IMG/VR virus record: IMGVR_UViG_3300042691_012853
Span: 1 to 20,774 of that record
Reading direction: 5' to 3' (one strand)
Length of the DNA: 20,774 bases
Source: a virus
Positions within the stretch are counted from its first letter, which is position 1; each line of letters begins with the position of its first letter. Positions 15,503-20,774 of the stretch are shown here, one piece after another. Under the pieces are notes generated by a model. The model did not search any database. It was not told the DNA's origin and worked only from the letters and a program-made list of their open reading frames with translations. Both the position numbers and the translations under genes were made by a program.

Positions 15503-16230
15503 GAATAGAACAGGTAAGGTTTGCACCGCAAACTGTATTCTTTACGGAAAAGTTTTGTAAGCGTTGGGATATGGTTGGAATTACCGATAATACAAAACCA
15601 GCCTTATACGTCGGGGTTTATAATGAATCGGACATTAAACTAATCAATAGCCACGTAGGGTTTAAAGTGCTAATGGTGACACATATCTTACCGAGTTGCT
15701 TCGACAAACTCAACCCGGACAACCTTATTATAATGGAGGGAAACGGGATGCCGTGCGATGTTGATAAAAGCCGTTATAAAGTAAAGTCCGTTAACGTTCA
15801 AATGAAGGACTACTCCGATTTTCAACCTACTGTATTAGGTGATTCAGTTTATTGTTACGTTGGCGACACCGCACAAAAGGAATACTACAAGCATTCAATG
15901 GCCGAAAGGTTAAAGGCAAGAATAAAGCACCCTATTATATACGGATTTATTGATAAGTCAAAGCCAGAAACGTTAACCAATCAGCATTTAATTGATAATC
16001 TTTACTCAAAATGCTTTGTGAATTTACAACTTTCTACCCATGGCGGGCGTGTTGGAATTATAGAAATGGGTTACATGGGACGTAAAACAATACTTTACGG
16101 CACCGAAGAATCTATAATAAGCCAAATAGAAGCTGAAAGCAAGAAAATTGGGACACTTCAACCCTCAGTAATAACAGATAACTTCTTTGAAAATGACTGG
16201 CAAGACCTTAATTTCTGGAATGCGTTGTAG
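15499..16230 (+). CDS. GT-B-like glycosyltransferase
   Basis: The 243-residue protein has no DxD motif. Its C-terminal half has a GT-B/GT4-like donor-binding region: NLYSKCFVNLQLSTHGGRVG and IIEMGYMGRKTILYG (about 168-201), where the Glu of IIEMG corresponds to the donor-binding Glu of the GT4 family. Its length is short for a full GT-B enzyme (usually 350-400), so the N-terminal acceptor domain is reduced. The likely role is transfer of a sugar in the same pathway as its neighbours. The start overlaps the previous stop as ATGA. Confidence 0.6.
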   Translation: MRIEQVRFAPQTVFFTEKFCKRWDMVGITDNTKPALYVGVYNESDIKLINSHVGFKVLMVTHILPSCFDKLNPDNLIIMEGNGMPCDVDKSRYKVKSVNVQMKDYSDFQPTVLGDSVYCYVGDTAQKEYYKHSMAERLKARIKHPIIYGFIDKSKPETLTNQHLIDNLYSKCFVNLQLSTHGGRVGIIEMGYMGRKTILYGTEESIISQIEAESKKIGTLQPSVITDNFFENDWQDLNFWNAL

Positions 16231-16729
16231 CGACAACGGGCTTTTAGACCTTATTAACGATTTACCAACCGGCATTGATATGGTCGAGGTGGGTTGTTAT
16301 GCTGGTGAAAGCACCTTAATGTTTTTGCAATCGGGTAAAATAAAAACATTACATGCCATTGATCCGTGGTGTAGACAAATAGTTGAAGCCAACGACGATA
16401 TGGCTATGCAACTTAACTCGATGTACGACAGCATTAAGGCAGCCGAGCAATCTTTTCTTGAAAGGGTAAAGGGTTTTGATGTTCATGTTCAAAAGTGTAT
16501 ATTCACAGAGGCCGAACTTCCATTAGTTGATTTTGTTTATATCGATGCAAATCACACCTACGAAAGTGTTAAAGCAGATATTGCACTTGCTTTGAAAATA
16601 CTAAAGCCAAATGGAATTATAGCGGGGCACGATTACTATGACGAGTTTCAAGGCGTGATTAAAGCAGTTAATGAATTTCGAAAGCCAGACAAAGTATATA
16701 AAGATACTAGCTGGTTAATTCGCTTATGA
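16220..16729 (+). CDS. SAM-dependent methyltransferase (class I, Methyltransf_24-like)
   Basis: This is a 169-residue protein from ATG 16220. In-frame TTG 16187 and ATG 16193 would extend it, but with a longer overlap into the upstream gene. Motif I is VEVGCYAGEST (22-32), an acidic residue follows in HAIDPW (Asp48), and DFVYIDANHTYESV (104-117) and GHDYYDEF (136-143) match the Methyltransf_24 group. Known members O-methylate sugars and antibiotics. With glycosyltransferases on both sides, methylation of a glycan is the likely reaction. The domain looks complete. Confidence 0.75.
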   Translation: MRCSDNGLLDLINDLPTGIDMVEVGCYAGESTLMFLQSGKIKTLHAIDPWCRQIVEANDDMAMQLNSMYDSIKAAEQSFLERVKGFDVHVQKCIFTEAELPLVDFVYIDANHTYESVKADIALALKILKPNGIIAGHDYYDEFQGVIKAVNEFRKPDKVYKDTSWLIRL

Positions 16730-17229
16730 TAGTTGATGTATTAGGGCTTGGAGAAAGTTTATCGCTGCACGACGGGAATAATATAACCGTTGGGGTAAAC
16801 GATATCTTTAAAGTTAAGCCTGTTGATGTGCTGGTTTGTGTTGACTTCAAAACAGCATTTAATCCCGAGCGATTAAAATGGATTGAGGAGGCGAATGATT
16901 GCGCTTTCTTTTCTCAACTCGACGAATGGAAAAGCAAACAGAACTTTAATAAGATTGAACTACAACAATTTTACCCAAAGCAAGTTGCTAACCTTGACGT
17001 TCCACAACTTCCTAAATCAGTATTCTCTCCATACGTAGCAGTTGCTTTAGCCTATAAACTATTTACCCCTTCGCTTATTCGGGTGTTTGGAGTTGATATG
17101 ACAAACCACCACAACTTAACAAAGCAAGCCGAGCGAATACAAAAAGACTGGAAAGCGTTGGTTATTGCTCTTCGTTTGAAGGGGTGTGAGGTTGAAGTTT
17201 ATGGAGCCGGGCTATTGACTCGACAATAA
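16726..17229 (+). CDS. Maf/DUF115-like or sialyltransferase-like protein
   Basis: The 167-residue protein opens with VDVLGLGESLSLHDG and then ITVGVND followed by VDVLVCVD. This resembles the start of DUF115/motility-accessory-factor proteins and some GT42-type transferases (G-x-G-x-S-L, then a short strand ending in N and a later D). Maf proteins transfer nonulosonic acids to flagellin in other bacteria. It is short, and the C-terminal part (VFGVDMTNHHN, about 123-133) is unassigned. It closes the glycan block, sharing ATGA with the methyltransferase. Its last 68 nt overlap the convergent gene on the minus strand. Confidence 0.5.
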   Translation: MIVDVLGLGESLSLHDGNNITVGVNDIFKVKPVDVLVCVDFKTAFNPERLKWIEEANDCAFFSQLDEWKSKQNFNKIELQQFYPKQVANLDVPQLPKSVFSPYVAVALAYKLFTPSLIRVFGVDMTNHHNLTKQAERIQKDWKALVIALRLKGCEVEVYGAGLLTRQ

Positions 17230-17689
17230 CTAATAATTCATTTAATGCTAATATTTGCCCAGCGAAATTATGCCATGTTAAGCCTTCATTTAAAATAGCA
17301 GAATCTAATGTTTTCCATTTTAAACAGGCTGGCGTTTTTTCAATTATATTTTTTTGGCCAGTTTCGGCGTTATCAATCATTAATTTTATATACTTAATTA
17401 TTTCTTTAGTTTTGCCTTTGCCTTTGCATTGGCGTTTGTTCGCACCTTTTTCAATTAATGAATTATATTTACCAATTAGTTCAGATAAATCATTATTTAA
17501 TCTTTGGCTAAAACTCCTTTCCATTGAAAGTTTAGATTTTAATCCGCCTACTTGGTTTGTTAATTCTTCAATCTTTCTTGAAGCCTCAAGATATTTATCC
17601 CTATAATTCATTTCTTGATTTAATGATTGAAGGTCATTTAAGTATTCTTGAATTTGCTCAATAGTATAAGTAAAATTAGTTGCTGCCAT
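17162..17689 (-). CDS. Coiled-coil protein on opposite strand (moron candidate)
   Basis: The 175-residue protein starts at ATG 17689, in the context GCC-ATG-G, 16 nt after the upstream gene's stop. Start codons further upstream would overlap that gene. A coiled coil covers about residues 9-80, then a basic linker (KGANKRQCKGKGKTK, about 81-95), and a helical domain (about 96-165: IIKYIKLMIDNA, then ILNEGLTWHNFAG and ILALNELLVIVESI). It is not recognised. It runs against all structural genes and its 3' end overlaps the 16726 gene by 68 nt in convergent orientation. Its reading frame is open and its layout protein-like, which favours it being a real gene. Confidence 0.6.
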   Translation of the reverse strand: MAATNFTYTIEQIQEYLNDLQSLNQEMNYRDKYLEASRKIEELTNQVGGLKSKLSMERSFSQRLNNDLSELIGKYNSLIEKGANKRQCKGKGKTKEIIKYIKLMIDNAETGQKNIIEKTPACLKWKTLDSAILNEGLTWHNFAGQILALNELLVIVESIARLHKLQPHTPSNEEQ

Positions 17690-17705
17690 GGCTTTAGTTT
17701 TTAGT

Positions 17706-17936
17706 TTATTTATTAGCAATTGCGTTTTTAACAATTTCTTTTAACTCCTCGAACTTTACTTCCGTAAAATCCTTTTCATATAATACAGAAAATTCAGGCT
17801 CTTGCATTTCAGATGTTTGGAATACTAAAACATGGTAGTCGGGAAGTTTCTCCTGCAAATCTAGCGACATTTCGCCAGCCCATTCGCTATCAACATTACT
17901 CGAAACTTTAACTATAAAAATAGGTTTTGGATTCAT
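17706..17936 (-). CDS. Small hypothetical protein, first gene of antisense unit
   Basis: The 76-residue protein runs from ATG 17936. A TTG at 17960 in frame lies at the edge of a promoter -7 box, which disfavours it. It looks like a small alpha/beta protein: PIFIVKVSSN, a helix, DYHVLVFQTSE, a strand (FSVLYEKD) and a C-terminal helix (VKFEELKEIVKNAI). I recall similar small proteins in Bacteroidota phages without known function. It precedes the coiled-coil gene on the minus strand and would share one transcript with it. Confidence 0.6.
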   Translation of the reverse strand: MNPKPIFIVKVSSNVDSEWAGEMSLDLQEKLPDYHVLVFQTSEMQEPEFSVLYEKDFTEVKFEELKEIVKNAIANK

Positions 17937-17957
17937 GTTGGTTAAGTTTAGTTTATG

Positions 17958-17991
17958 CAAATATACAACAGAAAACCAATATTAGTACAAA
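17958..17991 (-). promoter_or_regulatory. Promoter for minus-strand pair
   Basis: On the minus strand, TATATTTG (17965 to 17958) is a -7 box and TTTG (17991 to 17988) a -33 box, with a 22-nt spacer, slightly longer than usual. The -7 box lies 21 nt before the ATG at 17936. The unit thus has its own promoter, independent of the structural operon. Confidence 0.6.
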
Positions 17992-17999
17992 ATAATATT
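17978..17999. repeat. Short inverted repeat, possible operator
   Basis: AATATTA (17978-17984) and TAATATT (17993-17999) are 7-nt inverted arms with an 8-nt spacer, overlapping the -33 box of the minus-strand promoter. The region is very AT-rich, so chance is possible. The rest of the 114-nt interval 17937-18050 holds the two divergent promoters and no gene. Confidence 0.3.
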
Positions 18000-18034
18000 A
18001 CTTTATAATTAGTCTAAATAAACACGCATCAATG

Positions 18035-18048
18035 TATATTTGTCAAAA
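18035..18048 (+). promoter_or_regulatory. Putative promoter heading the head block
   Basis: TATATTTG (18035-18042) matches TAnnTTTG, and the ATG at 18051 follows after 8 nt. The upstream -33 box is weak (TTAG at 18009-18012, 22 nt away). The 14-mer TATATTTGTCAAAA is identical to 3082-3095. This is the only plausible promoter between the antisense unit and the head genes. Confidence 0.55.
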
Positions 18049-18050
18049 AT

Positions 18051-19163
18051 ATGCGTATGACTGCAACCTTTCTACTTTATGGCGACATAGTTCCATTCGA
18101 GGAAAAGCAAACAAACGAACTATTCGGGGTAAATATCGGAGTAAGCTCAAAAGATATATCCGATTTTATCGAAGCCAACAAAGAAGCCGAAGAATATATT
18201 ATAAGAATTAACTCACGTGGAGGCAGCGTTACCGAGGGTTTTTTAATTCACGACCTTTTAGTTAACAGCGGTAAGAAAGTTACAACCATTGGCGAGGGTA
18301 AAATATTCTCTATTGCTACGGTTGTGTTTTTAGCAGGGAATAAAAGAGTAATGCTTGAAAACTCCGACGGCTTAATTCACATGCCGTTTATTCCACCTTA
18401 CACCCTTGCCGATTCCTACGATTCTAAAGAGCTTGGAGCCCTAACCGAAAGCCTAAAGCAAGAAGAAGAAAAGATATTGCAGTTCTACGTGCAAAAAACA
18501 GGACACGACAAAGAAGAACTAAGAGCATTTATGGAAAAAGAAACCATGCTTGCAGCCGCCGACATGCTTAAACTTGGATTCGCAACCGAAATAAAAGAAC
18601 AACTCAAAGCAGTTGCTTTTATAAATAATTCACTAACAAACAAAAAAACAAATGAAATGGCAGAGAAAACTGTAATGGAGAAAATTCTCGACCGTGCCGA
18701 CGCTATCCTTGCTAAGTTTAGCAGAATTGATGCGAAGAACATGGAACAGACCGACGTAAACGGTAATAAGTTTACGGTCGAACGTGAGGAGGGTGATATT
18801 CAGGTGGGGGACAAAGCAAACCCCGACGGCGAATATACACTCGAAAACGGTACTAAGGTAGTTGTACTTGAAGGGGTAATCACCGAAATGGTACCAGCAG
18901 CAGAAGAAGGCGACGGCGAAATGGAAGCACTAAAAGCCGAAAACGCTGAACTTAAAGAAAAGTTAGCAGCAATGGAAGCGAAAGTTTCTAACGTGGCAAA
19001 CTTGGAAACCGAAATGAAAGGTTTGATTACTGACCTTCGTGCGCAAAAATCGGTAGTTACTATTGAAGGTCGTCAGCAAAACTTCAAGAAAGTTGAGCAG
19101 GTTAAGAACCAAGTCGACAAAGACGACATTCGCGAAAGAATGAAAAAACTAAACAACAAATAA
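18051..19163 (+). CDS. ClpP-like head maturation protease with scaffold-like C-terminus
   Basis: This 370-residue protein has residues 1-185 as a ClpP-type serine protease. The oxyanion-region motif is INSRGGSV (53-60), the nucleophile Ser87 lies in GKIFSIATVVFLAG and His110 in LIHMPF. The third catalytic position, in MEKETMLAAADMLKLG, appears to be Glu164 rather than Asp. Residues ~203-370 have no protease features. They hold a short beta region and a coiled coil (GEMEALKAENAELKEKLAAM), like a scaffolding protein. An in-frame ATG at 18657 (Met203) could give a separate scaffold, as in lambda C/Nu3. It would cleave scaffold and/or capsid during prohead maturation, and the capsid gene follows. 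A second ATG at 18057 is an alternative start. Confidence 0.85.
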   Translation: MRMTATFLLYGDIVPFEEKQTNELFGVNIGVSSKDISDFIEANKEAEEYIIRINSRGGSVTEGFLIHDLLVNSGKKVTTIGEGKIFSIATVVFLAGNKRVMLENSDGLIHMPFIPPYTLADSYDSKELGALTESLKQEEEKILQFYVQKTGHDKEELRAFMEKETMLAAADMLKLGFATEIKEQLKAVAFINNSLTNKKTNEMAEKTVMEKILDRADAILAKFSRIDAKNMEQTDVNGNKFTVEREEGDIQVGDKANPDGEYTLENGTKVVVLEGVITEMVPAAEEGDGEMEALKAENAELKEKLAAMEAKVSNVANLETEMKGLITDLRAQKSVVTIEGRQQNFKKVEQVKNQVDKDDIRERMKKLNNK

Positions 19164-19167
19164 AAAA

Positions 19168-19173
19168 AGGAGG
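19168..19173 (+). promoter_or_regulatory. Strong Shine-Dalgarno before capsid gene
   Basis: AGGAGG in an intergenic spacer lies 7 nt before the ATG at 19181. It is a perfect match to the anti-SD sequence, unlike nearly all other starts here. It fits high expression of the capsid protein. Confidence 0.75.
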
Positions 19174-19180
19174 CTAAATA

Positions 19181-20254
19181 ATGGCATCGTTAATCAATCA
19201 CAGCAACTACACATTTACAGCCGACGAGATAAGGGCGTATAACGAAATCCTACTCAAAGCTGTAACCGAAATCCCTCAGCTTACCGACTTTCATAGTTTT
19301 GAGCAAGGGATTAAGAACGACAAGCAAATTGGGCTTGCCGATGGTTCGTTTGGGTTAATAGGTAAAGCAGTTCAGACTTGCGGTACTCTTACCCCAGATA
19401 CAAAACTACTCGCTACCCAGCAAAAGAAATGGGAGCCTAAACGTTTACAGGTTTTACTTCGCGAATGCTGGGCAGACCTTGACGCTACTATGGGTCGTTT
19501 GTCTAGGCAAACTGGCAACAATGTTGCTGACCTAACATCTACGGATTACATGACCTTCATCCTTTCGATTCTTGAGAAAGATTTAGGCCGCATGGTATTC
19601 CGTAAGGCATGGTTTGATGACACCGCAGCCGCTTTAGTTACTGACAGCCCAGCAGGTGTATTAACCGCCGGAACTGATAAAACCTACTTTAACCTAATTA
19701 ACGGATTTTTCCAACAATTAGGTGTAATTATCGCAGCAGATGCAACTCGTAAAACTACCATTGCAGCCAACGCACAGGCTACATTTGCTCTTCAGGATTC
19801 AGCCCTAACAAACCAACTTGCTTATGAAGCATTATTGGCAGTAATTGACGGTGCAAAACCTGCACTTCGTGCTGCATCTGACCAAGTTATTTTATGTACT
19901 GGTTCAATTGGCCGCAAAGCAATGCGTTACTTACAGGACAAAGGTTTAGCCTTTACCCTTGACACCGCGTTGAATGGCTTACAAATGATCAATGTCGACG
20001 GTCGCACCATCTACGTAATTGAGTGGTGGGATGAACTTATACGCGCTTATCAAAGCAACGGTACTAAGTACAACAGCCCTCACCGTATTGTTTACACAAC
20101 CAAGAGTAATCTAGTTGTTGGTATGGAAGCAAACGGCTTGTTTGAATCGTTCGACGTTTATCACGATAAAGTAACCAAATACACCTACATTGAGGCTGTT
20201 GACGCAATGGACGCCAAGATTCTCGACGACACAATGGTTCAGTACGGTGTTTAA
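19181..20254 (+). CDS. Major capsid protein
   Basis: The 357-residue protein follows a head protease/scaffold and has the size and alpha/beta mix of a HK97-fold capsid protein. It has a helical N-arm (FTADEIRAYNEILLKAV), then charged and strand-rich stretches, a long helix (STDYMTFILSILEKDLGRMVF, split by a short loop) and a C-terminal region (SPHRIVYTTKSNLVVGMEANG) resembling the end of the P-domain. Its start is chosen by the strong Shine-Dalgarno at 19168. It forms the icosahedral shell. The identification rests on position, size and pattern rather than a single motif. Confidence 0.75.
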   Translation: MASLINHSNYTFTADEIRAYNEILLKAVTEIPQLTDFHSFEQGIKNDKQIGLADGSFGLIGKAVQTCGTLTPDTKLLATQQKKWEPKRLQVLLRECWADLDATMGRLSRQTGNNVADLTSTDYMTFILSILEKDLGRMVFRKAWFDDTAAALVTDSPAGVLTAGTDKTYFNLINGFFQQLGVIIAADATRKTTIAANAQATFALQDSALTNQLAYEALLAVIDGAKPALRAASDQVILCTGSIGRKAMRYLQDKGLAFTLDTALNGLQMINVDGRTIYVIEWWDELIRAYQSNGTKYNSPHRIVYTTKSNLVVGMEANGLFESFDVYHDKVTKYTYIEAVDAMDAKILDDTMVQYGV

Positions 20255-20256
20255 TA

Positions 20257-20263
20257 AGGAGGT
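20257..20263 (+). promoter_or_regulatory. Strong Shine-Dalgarno before gene at 20270
   Basis: AGGAGGT lies 6 nt before the ATG at 20270, just after the capsid stop codon. Together with the site before the capsid gene, it suggests that this pair is translated at unusually high rates. Confidence 0.75.
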
Positions 20264-20269
20264 AAAAAT

Positions 20270-20774
20270 ATGAGTACCTGCGGAAAAATAGCGAGCAGCG
20301 TTGCACATAACTGCACCGACCAAATCGTTTCGGGACTTCAAGACGAAGCAGTTTTGATTAATGTCGACGACATTGATTATGACAACTGCGTTTTTGATGG
20401 AACGAACAAAATGATTATCACCGATATCGTTTTGAAAACTGCAAGCCCAGCCTTAACAGGGTTTAGTATTGAGGGCTACAACTTTTCAAACGAGCACGAC
20501 ACCGCTTTAGTTAAGCGTAGATTCATCGACGGATGGGAGCATAACTTTCTTTTTCGGATCTTTGACAACACCCCTGAAATTAAGGAGTGGGTTAAGAATG
20601 CCGTCGGGAGTAGGTTTATTGTAATTACAAAAAATAAGTACAATAACCGAAATGCAACATTACCCGGAACAACTGTTTTTGAAGTGCTAGGATTTCATAA
20701 TGGTTTGGAAATTCTCGAAGCAACCCGCAATGCGAGCGATGAGGAAACTCAAGGCGGATGGGTTTTAAAAGCAG
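20270..20774 (+). CDS. Structural protein, partial (possible tail tube)
   Basis: The first 168 codons of a gene run off the window end. The protein begins MSTCGKIASS and is beta-rich, with FIDGWEHNFLFRIFDNT (about 84-100) and a strand pair TVFEVLGFHNGLEIL (about 136-150). That last pattern resembles the loop and hairpin before the final strands of siphovirus tail-tube proteins in Bacteroidota phages. Its place after the capsid and its strong Shine-Dalgarno suit an abundant virion protein. A head-decoration or neck role is also possible. Confidence 0.45.
   Translation, partial: MSTCGKIASSVAHNCTDQIVSGLQDEAVLINVDDIDYDNCVFDGTNKMIITDIVLKTASPALTGFSIEGYNFSNEHDTALVKRRFIDGWEHNFLFRIFDNTPEIKEWVKNAVGSRFIVITKNKYNNRNATLPGTTVFEVLGFHNGLEILEATRNASDEETQGGWVLKA

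Noticed and set aside
17187-17965. Terminator between the convergent glycan and coiled-coil genes
   Set aside because: The genes overlap and no GC-rich hairpin followed by a T-run was seen; T-runs there lie in coding sequence.
1-20774. tRNA genes, CRISPR arrays, IS elements, integrase or att sites
   Set aside because: Looked for cloverleaf-like segments, regular direct repeats and transposase/recombinase motifs and saw none.

Overview
The window is a stretch of tailed-phage (or prophage) genome whose host is most likely a member of the Bacteroidota. Three things point there. The start-proximal promoters match the Bacteroidota consensus (TTTG, about 20 nt, TAnnTTTG). Most starts lack a Shine-Dalgarno sequence. 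Several proteins have a Bacteroidota-phage character, including a FISUMP-type adhesin. The DNA is AT-rich, genes are packed edge to edge, and no host gene, integrase, tRNA, IS element or CRISPR array was seen. A tape-measure protein of 731 residues with no visible sheath gene argues for a siphovirus, with a tail near 110 nm by the usual 1.5 Angstrom per residue rule.

Layout. (1) 1-1464: small accessory genes, namely a PD-(D/E)XK-type nuclease, a Cys/His-rich small protein and four unassigned small ORFs, with two near-ideal promoters that end 4 nt before an ATG. (2) 1469-3065: small and large terminase. (3) 3105-12318: tail block, comprising a chaperone-like protein, terminator and completion candidates, a small membrane protein, three tail-tip or adhesin proteins, a lipoprotein between two adhesins that share an N-terminal domain, a 625-residue tail-tip protein, the tape measure and a small protein. 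(4) 12315-17229: five genes for glycan assembly and tailoring (a protein with three glycosyltransferase-like domains, a PP-loop amidotransferase-like protein, a GT-B-like transferase, a SAM methyltransferase and a Maf/DUF115-like protein). They are chained to the tail genes by ATGA-type overlaps. (5) 17162-17936, minus strand: a two-gene unit with its own promoter. (6) 18051-20774: head block with a ClpP-like maturation protease carrying a scaffold-like tail, the major capsid protein and a partial gene cut by the window end.

How it fits together. Small and large terminase package DNA, and the protease/scaffold and capsid genes build the head. The 3105-12318 block builds the tail and its host-recognition tip. 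The glycan genes lie inside the late operon, so they are probably made with virion proteins. The hypothesis I favour is glycosylation of the virion itself, with remodelling of host surface glycans as the alternative. No portal protein could be recognised. Head genes lie downstream of tail genes and away from the terminase, so the portal must lie outside the window or be highly divergent. The most notable items are the coupled glycan cassette, the circularly permuted FISUMP adhesin, the lipoprotein between twin adhesins, the antisense two-gene unit and the shared 14-mer promoter heading both structural blocks.
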